From positions 1-64,000 of the forward strand of contig JBBQCS010000005.1 of NCBI GenBank assembly GCA_038318895.1: a DNA stretch of 64,000 bases, read 5' to 3'. The number at the start of each line of letters is the position of its first letter. Position 1 is the stretch's first letter. Source of the stretch: UBA11222 sp030652895 (lineage in GTDB: Bacteria > Pseudomonadota > Alphaproteobacteria > UBA11222). This document shows positions 43,170 through 52,002 of this stretch, piece after piece. Under the pieces are notes generated by a model. That model was not told the origin of the DNA, made no database searches, and worked only from the letters and a program-made list of their open reading frames with translations. The position numbers and the translations under genes were made by a program.

Positions 43170-44549
43170 TTGTTATCATTGTTCGCGCGCGCCGGAGAAA
43201 TGCAAGGCATTCCAGTCTGGCCGGTGACCAAAGCCGGGCTTGAAAACTGGCTGGCGGAGCAACCGGCAAACGTAGCCGCCTGGGCGCAGGCCAACCAGTT
43301 CAAGGCGCAGGCAGGACGCATACTGAAAATTCCCGCAGTTGATGGAGGACTTGCAGCCGTCGCCTTTGGTCTGGGGGATGGTGACGATGCGCTGATCTGG
43401 CGCGCACTGCCGGATGGTCTGAACCCCGGCACGTATCAGATTGAAGGGGCCCTTCCCGCGGGGGCCGGTCAGCATGCAGCACTTGGCTGGGCGCTTGGTT
43501 CTTATCGATTTGAGCGCTACAAGAAGGAACCGAATACCAGTGAACGGCCCTGTCTGGTGCTGCCTGAGGGGGTGGATGGTGTTGAAGTAAGCCGCGTAGC
43601 GCGCGGTGTATTCTTCGCGCGCGATCTGATCAATACCCCCGCCAACGATATGGGGCCGCAGGAATTAACCGACGCGGCGCAAAAGATGGCAGCCGCGCAA
43701 GGCGCGACGCTGAAGGTTTTGACCGGCCAGGAATTGCTGACCCACAATTACCCGATGATCCATGCGGTCGGCAGATCCAGCACCCGGCCGCCGCGCCTGC
43801 TGGATCTGCACTGGGGCGATGCGGATGCGCCAAAGGTGACGCTGGTGGGCAAGGGCGTGGTGTTTGACAGCGGCGGGCTGGACCTCAAGCCCAGCTCCGG
43901 CATGCGGTTGATGAAAAAGGATATGGGGGGCGCGGCCAATGTGCTGGGCCTTGCCCACATGATCATGGATGCGGGCATGAAGCTGCGCCTGCGGGTGCTG
44001 ATCCCCATCGCGGAAAACGCCGTGTCCGGCGACAGCTTCCGCCCCGGCGACGTTCTGACCAGCCGCAAAGGCCTGACGGTGGAGATTGGCAATACGGACG
44101 CCGAAGGCCGCCTGATCCTTGCGGACGCGCTGGCCGAAGCCGAAACCGAACAGCCGGAACTGCTGTTTGATCTCGCCACGCTGACCGGTGCGGCCCGCAC
44201 CGCGCTGGGGGGTGAAATTCCCCCTTTTTTCACGGCCGATGACGCATTGGCCGATCAGCTCTCCGCCTATGCGCAATCCCAGGCCGATCCGCTGTGGCGG
44301 CTGCCGCTGTGGAAACCCTATGGCAAGGGGCTGGAAAGCGGCATCGCCGATCTTAACAATGTGACCGAAGGCGGGATGGCGGGCGCGATCACGGCGGCGC
44401 TGTTCCTGCAGCATTTTACCGGCGGGGCAAAGGCCTGGGCGCATTTCGATATCTATGGCTGGAATGCAAAATCCGGCCCCGGTCATGCAGTGGGCGGCGA
44501 GGCAATGGCGATCCGCGCGCTATATGCCCTGTTGCGCGATCGTTTCTGA
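43170..44549 (+). CDS. Leucyl aminopeptidase family (M17) peptidase
   Basis: 459 residues. The catalytic domain of M17 peptidases is complete: VGKGVVFDSGGLDLKPSSGM near 226 (metal ligands Lys and Asp), KKDMGGAANVLGLAHMI near 248, and the signature NTDAEGRLILADALA near 307, with Lys and Arg of the active site. The N-terminal domain (LFARAGEMQGIPVWPV to about 150) is more divergent than in PepA. It removes N-terminal amino acids in the cytoplasm using two metals. The start is a TTG at 43170 with AAGGAG 7 bases before it. Confidence 0.9.
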   Translation: MLSLFARAGEMQGIPVWPVTKAGLENWLAEQPANVAAWAQANQFKAQAGRILKIPAVDGGLAAVAFGLGDGDDALIWRALPDGLNPGTYQIEGALPAGAGQHAALGWALGSYRFERYKKEPNTSERPCLVLPEGVDGVEVSRVARGVFFARDLINTPANDMGPQELTDAAQKMAAAQGATLKVLTGQELLTHNYPMIHAVGRSSTRPPRLLDLHWGDADAPKVTLVGKGVVFDSGGLDLKPSSGMRLMKKDMGGAANVLGLAHMIMDAGMKLRLRVLIPIAENAVSGDSFRPGDVLTSRKGLTVEIGNTDAEGRLILADALAEAETEQPELLFDLATLTGAARTALGGEIPPFFTADDALADQLSAYAQSQADPLWRLPLWKPYGKGLESGIADLNNVTEGGMAGAITAALFLQHFTGGAKAWAHFDIYGWNAKSGPGHAVGGEAMAIRALYALLRDRF

Positions 44550-44599
44550 TCGGGAATAATCCCTGTCAACGAATGCTTGGATAAGCTCAGGGGGGAAAA

Positions 44600-44944
44600 A
44601 TGGGCGTTGAGTTTTCCATGAACCAGGCGCTGGATTTGTGGCGCAATACGCTGATTGATTCCGTGCGCGCCGATGGACCGGACCTCAGCGCACGGCAAAT
44701 GGCGATCTTGCTGATCATCTACGGCGAAACGCCGCCACATACGGTGCGCGGACTGGCGGCGCAGTTGAACATTTCCAAACCCGCCGTCACCCGCGCGCTG
44801 GACACCATGGGACGGCTGGATTTCACCCGCCGCAAACGCGATGAAACCGACCGGCGCAATGTGCTGGTGCAGCGTACCGTCAAGGGCGCGGTATTTTTAA
44901 GTGAATTTTCCGATCTTATCAGAGCGCGGGCGGTCGCATTATGA
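44600..44944 (+). CDS. MarR-family regulator (short)
   Basis: 114 residues with a winged helix: QMAILLIIYGETPPHTVRGLA, then AAQLNISKPAVTRALDTMGRLDFTRR (recognition helix) and the wing KRDETDRRNVLVQRT. It is shorter than normal MarR proteins and lacks part of the flanking dimerisation helices. GGGG lies before the start. It overlaps the NlpC/P60 gene by 4 bases (ATGA), so the two are made together. Confidence 0.85.
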   Translation: MGVEFSMNQALDLWRNTLIDSVRADGPDLSARQMAILLIIYGETPPHTVRGLAAQLNISKPAVTRALDTMGRLDFTRRKRDETDRRNVLVQRTVKGAVFLSEFSDLIRARAVAL

Positions 44945-45717
44945 GCGCCCCTGCAAATCAGATCATGCGTGTCATTACGGGCTCAGCCGCGGTGCGCCGC
45001 ACGCCCGCTGATGACGCCCCTCTGGATACGCAGATGCTGTTCGGCGAAGTGTTTTCCATCGAGGAGCAAAAAGACGGCTGGGCACAGGGGTCTGCAGTGC
45101 TGGATCGCTATCCGGGCTATGTGCGGTTGGATATGCTGGGGCCGCTTGGGCCGTTGCCGACGCATCGGGTCAGGGTGCCGCGTACCTTTGTGTATCGTGA
45201 TCCGGATTTGAAATCCTCGCCGCTGCTGTGGCTCAGCATGAATGCAAAGTTGGCGTTAACTGCGCATTCGGGTGGTTTCAGTCTTATTGAAGATCTGGGG
45301 TGGATATATTCCGCGCATGCGGCGCCAATTGGTATGTTTACGGAAGATTTTGTCTCGGCGGCGGAGGACTTTCTTGGCACGCCCTATTTGTGGGGTGGGC
45401 GTGATGGTCTGGGCCTGGATTGTTCCGGCCTGCTGCAGATCGCTATGCAATCCGCTGGCCGGGAATGCCCTCGCGATACGTATCAGCAGGTGGATTTGGG
45501 CGCAGCGCTTCCTGTTGACATGTGGGCGCTGCGACGCGGTGACCTGATCTTCTGGAAAGGCCATGTGGGTATAATGCGTAACGCGGACACGCTGCTGCAC
45601 GCCAACGCCTATCATATGCAGGTGACACGTGAACCGCTGGCGGACGCGGTCGCGCGTATTGCGCAGTCGCACGGTCAGATTACCGGCATCCGCCGATTGC
45701 CTAAACCTGGCGTCTAG
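44941..45717 (+). CDS. NlpC/P60 family cell-wall peptidase (C40)
   Basis: 258 residues. N-terminal SH3-like segments (residues about 8-60 and 75-120) are followed by the NlpC/P60 domain with the catalytic Cys in GLDCSGLLQIAM (near 160), His in WKGHVGIM near 205, and a third polar residue in LLHANAYHMQV. It would cleave peptidoglycan stem peptides, as in dipeptidyl-peptidase VI-like enzymes. There is no clear signal peptide, so it may act on recycled muropeptides in the cytoplasm. Confidence 0.88.
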   Translation: MSAPANQIMRVITGSAAVRRTPADDAPLDTQMLFGEVFSIEEQKDGWAQGSAVLDRYPGYVRLDMLGPLGPLPTHRVRVPRTFVYRDPDLKSSPLLWLSMNAKLALTAHSGGFSLIEDLGWIYSAHAAPIGMFTEDFVSAAEDFLGTPYLWGGRDGLGLDCSGLLQIAMQSAGRECPRDTYQQVDLGAALPVDMWALRRGDLIFWKGHVGIMRNADTLLHANAYHMQVTREPLADAVARIAQSHGQITGIRRLPKPGV

Positions 45718-45807
45718 CCGGTTTATATGGCTTTAACCTCTATCATACACACGCATTATTGGGAAAATGGTCTATAACGCCGCATTTATCAGCCCTGGAC
45801 GAATGAG

Positions 45808-46800
45808 ATGAACCCGTACCGCTTTTGTGTTGCGCCGATGATGGACTGGACGGACCGGTTTGACCGGTACTTTCTGCGCCTGCTGTCGCGTCACGCGCGG
45901 CTGTACACGGAAATGCTGACGGCCAACGCCGTGCTGCATGGCGACCGGGTCCGGCTGCTGGGCTTTGATGCGGCGGAACATCCGGTAGCGCTGCAGCTTG
46001 GCGGCAGTGATCCGGCGGCGTTGGCCGAGGCCGCAAAAATTGGGGCGGATTTTGGCTATGATGAGATCGATCTGAATGTCGGCTGCCCCAGTGACCGGGT
46101 GCAGTCCGGGCGCTTCGGGGCCTGTCTGATGGCGGAACCAGAACTGGTCGCGCGCTGTGTGGACGCCATAAGCAAAGCCGTGCCGCATCTGCCGGCGACG
46201 GTGAAATGCCGTATCGGCGTTGACAGACAATCGCCAGAAGAAATTTTGCCACGTTTTATCGCCACAGTGCGCGACGCAGGGTGCGAAGTGTTTATCATTC
46301 ATGCGCGCATGGCGTGGCTGGACGGCCTGAGCCCGAAACAGAACCGTGACGTGCCGCCGCTGGATTACAGCCTTGCGCATCGCATGAAGGCGGAATTTCC
46401 GGCGCTTACCGTTGTCCTGAATGGTGGACTGCATTCACTGGACGATGCGCTGCCGCATCTGGACTGTATGGACGGGGTAATGCTGGGCCGCGCGGCGTAT
46501 CACAATCCGTATCTGTTGGCGGATGTGGATAGCCGATTGTTCGGCGATAGGGTCCCGCCACCATCGCGGGTGCAGGTCATCGAACGTCTGTTGCCATGGG
46601 CGGAGGAGCAGGTGGGGCAGGGCGTACCGTTGCACTGTATCACGCGCCACATCATTGGCTTGTTTCAAGGGCAGCCTGGCGCAAAATCCTGGCGGCGTTA
46701 TCTGAGCGAGAACGCACACAAAAGCAATGCGGGCATTGAGATTATTCGTGATGCACTGGCGTGCGTAGTCGACTCTGATCTGGCGCGGGCGGCAGCCTAG
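45808..46800 (+). CDS. dusA: tRNA-dihydrouridine(20/20a) synthase DusA
   Basis: 330 residues, FMN TIM barrel. DusA features: APMMDWTDRFDRYFLR at the N-terminus, LYTEMLTANAVLHGDR near 33, the catalytic Cys in NVGCPSDRVQSGRFGACLM near 95, and FIIHARMAWLDGLSPKQNRDVPPL near 155, which marks the DusA subclass. It reduces U20/U20a in tRNA D-loops with NADPH. The start is the ATG at 45808. The next gene begins directly at its stop codon. Confidence 0.94.
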   Translation: MNPYRFCVAPMMDWTDRFDRYFLRLLSRHARLYTEMLTANAVLHGDRVRLLGFDAAEHPVALQLGGSDPAALAEAAKIGADFGYDEIDLNVGCPSDRVQSGRFGACLMAEPELVARCVDAISKAVPHLPATVKCRIGVDRQSPEEILPRFIATVRDAGCEVFIIHARMAWLDGLSPKQNRDVPPLDYSLAHRMKAEFPALTVVLNGGLHSLDDALPHLDCMDGVMLGRAAYHNPYLLADVDSRLFGDRVPPPSRVQVIERLLPWAEEQVGQGVPLHCITRHIIGLFQGQPGAKSWRRYLSENAHKSNAGIEIIRDALACVVDSDLARAAA

Positions 46801-47634
46801 GTGGATTTTCTCGCAGGATATACCATTGTGCAATTGGCATTGCTTATCGCAGGGCTGGCGCTGACGGGTGTCGTTGCGGGAATACTGGCGGGGCTGCTCG
46901 GGGTTGGCGGTGGCATTGTCATTGTGCCGGTGCTGTATCACGTGTTTTCCGGTCTTGGCATTGACGAAGCCGTGCGCATGCATCTGGCGGTTGGCACATC
47001 GCTGGCCACAATCGTTGCAACCTCGATGCGGTCCATCCGTGCGCACCAGCAAAAAGGTGCGGTGGATACGATTTTGCTCAAACAACTCGCCCCGCCCATT
47101 ATCGCAGGCGTGCTCGGCGGATCGCTGATTGCGGGCGTCGTCGGTGGCGGTGCGCTGATGGCGGTGTTTGCATCTGTGGCGATGATCGTGGCAGTCCATA
47201 TGGCGTTCGGACGTGAAGAATGGCGCATCGCCGATCATTTTCCCACTGGCGTCACCCGCGCGGTAATCGGCGGTGTCGTAGGTTCAATAAGCGTGCTGAT
47301 GGGAATTGGCGGCGGCACATTGGGGGTGCCAATTCTCAGTCTTTATAATATTCCCATTCATCGCGCGGTTGGCACTGCGGCGGGCTTCGGGCTGATTATC
47401 GCCGTGCCTGGAACGCTCGCCATGATGGCCAGTGGCTGGGGCGCACCCGGCCTGCCGCCATTCTCGCTGGGTTATGTCAATCTGATCGGCTTTGCGCTGA
47501 TTGTGCCCACCACAATTCTTGCCGCGCCCTGGGGCGCCAGCATTGCCCATGCCATCAGCCGCCCGGCCTTACGCCGTGCATTCGCGGTTTTTTTGGCGCT
47601 TACCAGCCTGCGAATGATACTCGACCTGATGTGA
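46801..47634 (+). CDS. TauE/SafE-family sulfite exporter-like membrane protein
   Basis: 277 residues, about eight transmembrane helices in two halves, each with a glycine-rich motif: AGILAGLLGVGGGIVIVPVLYH near 28 and IGGVVGSISVLMGIGGGTLGVPILSLY near 160. These are the TauE/SafE signatures. The family exports sulfite, sulfonates or organic anions. The substrate here is unknown. The start is a GTG placed immediately after the dusA TAG, implying co-transcription. Confidence 0.9.
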   Translation: MDFLAGYTIVQLALLIAGLALTGVVAGILAGLLGVGGGIVIVPVLYHVFSGLGIDEAVRMHLAVGTSLATIVATSMRSIRAHQQKGAVDTILLKQLAPPIIAGVLGGSLIAGVVGGGALMAVFASVAMIVAVHMAFGREEWRIADHFPTGVTRAVIGGVVGSISVLMGIGGGTLGVPILSLYNIPIHRAVGTAAGFGLIIAVPGTLAMMASGWGAPGLPPFSLGYVNLIGFALIVPTTILAAPWGASIAHAISRPALRRAFAVFLALTSLRMILDLM

Positions 47635-47664
47635 TTAAATAGCCTTTTTTGTGTACGGAAATGC

Positions 47665-47708
47665 TTGCGTGTGCATTCGTTTTCTGTCCATAATTATGAT
47701 CATAGATT
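47665..47708 (+). promoter_or_regulatory. Promoter and palindrome element shared by three amidohydrolase genes (copy 1)
   Basis: TTGCGT (47665-47670), 18 bases, then CATAATTATGATCATAGATT (47689-47708), which includes a -10-like CATAAT and the palindrome TATGATCATA where transcription would begin. Copies lie at 62063-62106 and 63391-63434 with the same 18-base spacing. Confidence 0.65.
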
Positions 47709-47738
47709 GCGAATTGCCCAGCAACGGAGGGACACGTC

Positions 47739-48908
47739 ATGAAAGCTTTGATCGGGCCAGGCGCCATTTCGGCGGACAGTCACATTGTCGAACCGCCAAA
47801 TTGCTATATTGATTATATCGATCCAAAATATCGTGATGTCGCGCCCCGCGTCGAAACGGGTGAAAACGGCCAGGACATTTACGTTATCAAAGATATGAAG
47901 AAAACTGTGCCCATGGGCTTTCTGGCCGGCGCAGGCATGACGCCGAATGACCGCGCGCAGTTCGCCGCGACGACAAAGTTTGATGGCATTCGCCCTGCTT
48001 CCTGGGATCCCAAGGCGCGCGCCGCAGACCAGGACCAGGACGGCATCGCCGCCGAGATCATTTATGCGTCCATTGGCATGATTTTGTGCACTCACCCGGA
48101 TGCGGAATACAAGAACGCCTGCATGCAGGCCTATAACCGCTGGCTACAGGAGTTTTGCGGCGGTTTGCCGAACCGTCTGTTTGGCCTGGCGCAAACGGCC
48201 GTACTGTCAGTTGACAGCGCGATCGAGGATTTCCGCCGCGCCAAGGAAATGGGCTTTGTCGGCATGATGATGCCTGGTAACCCGATCCAGGGTGATTACG
48301 ACAAGCCGGAATATGACGCTCTGTGGGAATGTGCTGTGGATCTGGATTTGCCGCTGGCCTTTCACATTCTGACGTCTAATGAAGGCAGCATCGAATCCGT
48401 GCTGGCTCCCAAGCGCGGTCATCCGCTGGGCGGATTTTTGAACATCATCCGCGCGGTGCAGGATGTTGTGTGCCTGTTTACACTGACCGGCATTTTCGAG
48501 CGGCACCCGAAACTGAAACTGGTCTGCGCCGAAGGCGATGCGGGCTGGATGCCGCATTACATGTACCGCATGGATCACGCGGCCACGTTCAATCTGCAGG
48601 GCGGGATCATTCCCGGCCTTTCCAAACTGCCGAGTGAATATTTGCGCAACAACGTGTGGATGACTTTCCAGGATGACTGGATCGCGTTCCAGACGTCCCA
48701 TCTGATGAACCACAAGCGGCTGATCTGGGCGAATGATTTTCCGCATACGGATTCAACCTGGCCGACGTCGCAGGCGCTGCTGGCCAAGCATGGGGGTGGC
48801 CTGACCGAGGCACAGCGTCAGGACATTTTCCGTAACAATGTGGCGGAACTGTTCAATCTGCCCGCAGGCAATGAATCGTGGCAGATGCAAAAACTGGCGG
48901 CGGAATAG
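47739..48908 (+). CDS. Amidohydrolase family protein (paralog 1 of 3)
   Basis: 389 residues, amidohydrolase-2 type TIM barrel. The start ISADSHIVEPPNCYIDYIDP carries the DxH site. LPLAFHILTSNEG near 205, CAEGDAGWMPHYMYRMDHA near 265 and IWANDFPHTDSTWPTSQAL near 330 carry the remaining His/Asp ligands. The sequence is very close in layout to the enzymes at 62149 and 63475. Such proteins hydrolyse or decarboxylate small acids; the substrate is unknown. GGAGGG lies before the ATG. It stands alone behind the shared 20-base element. Confidence 0.9.
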   Translation: MKALIGPGAISADSHIVEPPNCYIDYIDPKYRDVAPRVETGENGQDIYVIKDMKKTVPMGFLAGAGMTPNDRAQFAATTKFDGIRPASWDPKARAADQDQDGIAAEIIYASIGMILCTHPDAEYKNACMQAYNRWLQEFCGGLPNRLFGLAQTAVLSVDSAIEDFRRAKEMGFVGMMMPGNPIQGDYDKPEYDALWECAVDLDLPLAFHILTSNEGSIESVLAPKRGHPLGGFLNIIRAVQDVVCLFTLTGIFERHPKLKLVCAEGDAGWMPHYMYRMDHAATFNLQGGIIPGLSKLPSEYLRNNVWMTFQDDWIAFQTSHLMNHKRLIWANDFPHTDSTWPTSQALLAKHGGGLTEAQRQDIFRNNVAELFNLPAGNESWQMQKLAAE

Positions 48909-48929
48909 TCCTCAAATACCGTGTCCGGA

Positions 48930-49562
48930 CTATTTTGGTCCGGATGCACCCGTTTCGGGCGTCAGCGGCAATAGCCGGTAGAGGGTTTCCTGTTCCGGCA
49001 GCCCTGTCGCTTTCAGGCCATTCTTTTTCTGAAATGCGATAAGCGCCTTGTTCAACGCTTTTCCGTAATTACCGTCAATGGGACCCGTATAAAACCCCTG
49101 TTCCGCTAGGCTTTTCTGTGCGTCCCGTAACGTTTCGCGATAGACGGGAACCCCTTTCGCCGCGCTGCCCGCTATAAGCTTGTCCGAGCGTTCTGTCAGA
49201 CGGGTCGGGTGCAACGCATTAAGCATATTATTTACGGCGATTTCAAAGCGGTCTTCAGGATAAGTTTCGCAATAACGCGCCAGCAGCACCAGCAGCAGAT
49301 CTGTAGTTTGCCAGGGGGTCAGATCATATGTATCCGGGCGAGTTTGATTGGCGGCGCTGACATAGCCATCCACCCACCCCGCGAACAGGCCGGCTGCGCG
49401 TTCATCGGCGGCCCGGCGTGATTCAGTAAAGGCTTTGCATGGCGCACCACCGCCGCCGTCGATGGCATAAGCGCCTTTTTTGTCTGCCGCGAACGCACTG
49501 GGCGTCCCTATGAGCAGGCTAATGGCGCCAATCAGGCCACAGATTTTCCGGTTGAAATTCAT
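48930..49562 (-). CDS. Exported peptidoglycan-binding domain protein
   Basis: 210 residues. A signal peptide (KICGLIGAISLLIGTPSAFA) is followed by an unassigned helical region (about 25-140) with two Cys (APCKAFTES and ARYCETYPEDRFE), possibly a disulfide. The C-terminal domain (about 145-195: LRDAQKSLAEQGFYTGPIDGNYGKALNKALIAFQKKNGL) is a PG_binding_1 repeat that holds the protein to the cell wall. The start ATG at 49562 sets the signal peptide. The longer frame overlaps the PEP-CTERM gene. Function is not known beyond wall binding. Confidence 0.8.
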   Translation of the reverse strand: MNFNRKICGLIGAISLLIGTPSAFAADKKGAYAIDGGGGAPCKAFTESRRAADERAAGLFAGWVDGYVSAANQTRPDTYDLTPWQTTDLLLVLLARYCETYPEDRFEIAVNNMLNALHPTRLTERSDKLIAGSAAKGVPVYRETLRDAQKSLAEQGFYTGPIDGNYGKALNKALIAFQKKNGLKATGLPEQETLYRLLPLTPETGASGPK

Positions 49563-49633
49563 GCTTACATCTAAAAAATTAGAGACCGGCGCTGAATATA
49601 CAGCGCCGGTCGTCTGATGAGTAGTTTTTAAGT

Positions 49634-51058
49634 TCAGGCCGCCAAAGCTAACGGCCGGTTTGTCCGCCGCATCCGCACAACCCATGCCATCCCTGCGCCA
49701 AGCAGGAACAGGGTTCCCGGTTCGGGCACCGAGGCGCCGCCTGGAACAGACAGGATCGCCGTCATCAAGAGCGACGTTGGACTGCCCGAGAAGTCGAGGA
49801 AGGTCGGGAACGCCGTGGCGAAGCCAGGGTCTGCGACATCCAGCAACGGAGATATCCCCCGCAGTTCAAAGGTCGTGACATCAGCAAGCGGATCGAAGAA
49901 GTAGGATCCGCCCGGCAGGATAGACGCAACCGTGATACCGCCAACAATAATATCGAACGGCCCGGTAAAGCCAACTGTCGGCGCCATCACTTCGAGAAAC
50001 TCTCCACCGCCGACCAGGGTATAGGTAAAGCCTTCCGCGAAGGGCGGATCATACCACAAACGCGGGCGCGGGGCCGGGAACTCAAACTCGCCCGGCGCAG
50101 GTACGAACGGCAACACCGGGTTGGCCTCGGTTTCACCCGGCGCAACACCACCAACGCCGCCAAAGGCAAAGATAAAGGTTGCCGGTGTGCCGTCCATGGA
50201 TCCGCCGGGGGCGCTGTTTTGCCCCAATGAATACAGATTGACACCAAGTGCGCCCAGTGCGCCCAGCGCGCTGGCCTCACTTTCACGCGAACCATAGAAA
50301 ATGTTGAAGGTGCGGCTTTCCCCGGCGGCAAGATTACCAAAGGAAAAATCAAACACCGAGCCATGATCCGCAGGGCCAAGGTCGATAAAATCTGTATTTA
50401 CCGAGGACGCAAGGATAGAGCCTGCTGCGGATAGCGGGTTGCCGCTGGCGAAGCCATTATCGCTGGCAAACAGCACATTGCCGCCATTGCCAACCAGATT
50501 GGCCACCACGCCCTGATGGGTGACGAATTCATTGAATTCGGTCGGCGGCACATCCCAGTCCATCACCCGGCGGTAAACGATATTTTCGGCGGTCTGGTCA
50601 CCGGCATTCCTGATGGTGACATTTACCTGGAAAATATCGGCCTGTAAGGACGGGCCAAAGAGATGATCCACCTGGATCGGTGCGCCCGACAGGCTGATGC
50701 TGGAGCTTGCCGTGTTGGCTGTTGACCCGAAAGTGCCGCCGGTTAATCCGCCAAAACCAAGGGATCGGTTGGCAAAGCCGGAAGTAGTAACCGCGTCATA
50801 GGTGGTTGACACCCCCCAGCCTTCGCATGGGCAACCCGGCGAAATGGCGTCGCCCAGCGGATGGCGGTAAACGCCATATTCCAGAAACCCGCCTGGACCG
50901 TTACCAGAGAAATTCAACTCGGCGGAATCATTCACCCCCAGCGACGTCGCGCCATGGGTAATCACCGCCCCCGCAAGGGCTTGCCCGCCGCCCAGAAAAA
51001 GTGCCAACGGTGCGCTTGCAACCGCGGCGTATATAAGTTTTCTTAAACCAACAGCCAT
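49634..51058 (-). CDS. PEP-CTERM sorting-domain protein
   Basis: 474 residues. Signal peptide (AAVASAPLALFLGGGQALAG), then a long Gly/Ser/Thr/Asn-rich beta-type exported region, and the C-terminal PEP-CTERM tripartite tail: VPEPGTLFLLGAGMAWV followed by RMRRTNR. Exosortase would recognise and cleave this tail, releasing or anchoring the protein at the outer surface, usually together with exopolysaccharide. Part of the sequence resembles other exported proteins with repeated NxxG-type turns, with no enzyme motif. It has an FNR-type box about 190 bases upstream. Confidence 0.88.
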   Translation of the reverse strand: MAVGLRKLIYAAVASAPLALFLGGGQALAGAVITHGATSLGVNDSAELNFSGNGPGGFLEYGVYRHPLGDAISPGCPCEGWGVSTTYDAVTTSGFANRSLGFGGLTGGTFGSTANTASSSISLSGAPIQVDHLFGPSLQADIFQVNVTIRNAGDQTAENIVYRRVMDWDVPPTEFNEFVTHQGVVANLVGNGGNVLFASDNGFASGNPLSAAGSILASSVNTDFIDLGPADHGSVFDFSFGNLAAGESRTFNIFYGSRESEASALGALGALGVNLYSLGQNSAPGGSMDGTPATFIFAFGGVGGVAPGETEANPVLPFVPAPGEFEFPAPRPRLWYDPPFAEGFTYTLVGGGEFLEVMAPTVGFTGPFDIIVGGITVASILPGGSYFFDPLADVTTFELRGISPLLDVADPGFATAFPTFLDFSGSPTSLLMTAILSVPGGASVPEPGTLFLLGAGMAWVVRMRRTNRPLALAA

Positions 51059-51250
51059 CTGACATCTCCTTTATGTATTGTATTGGTGTTTTTAACTCTC
51101 TCTGGCGTCAGAGGAAAATTTCCTCTGGCCCCCTCTTCTTACCAGCCAACCCCCTAAAAGCATTGCCCTATCCGGCCCCTTCAGCCCGAAAGCCGTGTAA
51201 GCTCTACGTTAATTATTTGTAAATTCTTGACTATTCGGCATGGGTAGCCT

Positions 51251-51264
51251 TTGATCGTGATCAA
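51251..51264. promoter_or_regulatory. FNR/FixK-type box
   Basis: TTGAT-CGTG-ATCAA is an exact match to the FNR-family consensus TTGAT-N4-ATCAA. It lies about 190-205 bases upstream of the PEP-CTERM gene start. Confidence 0.6.
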
Positions 51265-51646
51265 TTAAGGCTGCATTTTTTCTGCTTGCAGGCTGCCGAA
51301 GGCTTGCCCGCCGCCTAAAGATTGCTATTGGCGCTAACGCCGCCGTAGCTGAAAGTCGTTTTCCTAAAAATGAAGTCATTTTGCACCTTCTGTTGACGCG
51401 ATCTCTTGCGATCTCTCACACACTCTCTGAAGGCCTTACCCCGTCCGTCATTTTAGTGAACGCGACGGCAACAGTACCCTGGCAGGGGACGCGGCGATTA
51501 TGGATGGTGGAGGAAGGGGAGGGGAAACTGTCCTTAGCCTGCCGTGTCACATCAACCGAAAAGCCGCTTCTTTAGCGTCATGTGTTTTTTTGCCTCATGT
51601 CGCCGTTAATTTCTTATTAAGTATAACCAACAAAAATTTTGTGTAA

Positions 51647-51662
51647 TGTGACGCGCGTCACA
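51647..51662. promoter_or_regulatory. CRP-type palindrome
   Basis: TGTGA-CGCGCG-TCACA is a perfect 16-base palindrome and an exact match to the CRP core TGTGA-N6-TCACA. It lies in the same intergenic region as the FNR-type box, about 590 bases from the PEP-CTERM start. Confidence 0.5.
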
Positions 51663-52002
51663 CACTCTGCAAATATTGCGAAGAAAATGGTAAACCAGCC
51701 AAATAGGCTATTTGCGCACTTGAAACGTCCGTGTGGACGTCAGTGCAGAGAGCAAGCTCCATTGAACCGCTTTTATTTCGGAGCCTTTGCCAGCGAAGCG
51801 TGATAATCCACCAGCCTTTGCCAGAAGGCTACTGCTGACAAAGGAGTCATAAGCGAAGGCCGTGCCATGTAGTTTTGGACAGGCCGCACAAGCGCTACCG
51901 GTTGCCACCCCCCATTGCCCTCGGCTATGGGGACAGCGCAAATCCGCTACGCGGCTCGCCATGACGGATGTGGGAATTTCCCATTCCCGTGAAACTGATC
52001 GG

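Larger units (their letters stand above)
51059..52002. other. Long intergenic region with FNR-type and CRP-type sites
   Basis: About 940 bases between the P450 3' end and the PEP-CTERM 5' end. It holds a perfect FNR-type box (51251-51264) and a perfect CRP-type palindrome (51647-51662). A minus-strand open frame of about 100 codons at 51708-52016 has no recognised homology and is not called. No RNA gene was seen. Confidence 0.55.

Noticed and set aside
48924..48944. 7-bp hairpin TCCGGAC / GTCCGGA between the amidohydrolase and the peptidoglycan-binding genes
   Set aside because: It overlaps the stop codon of the minus-strand gene and lacks a T-run. It is possibly a weak terminator but cannot be supported.
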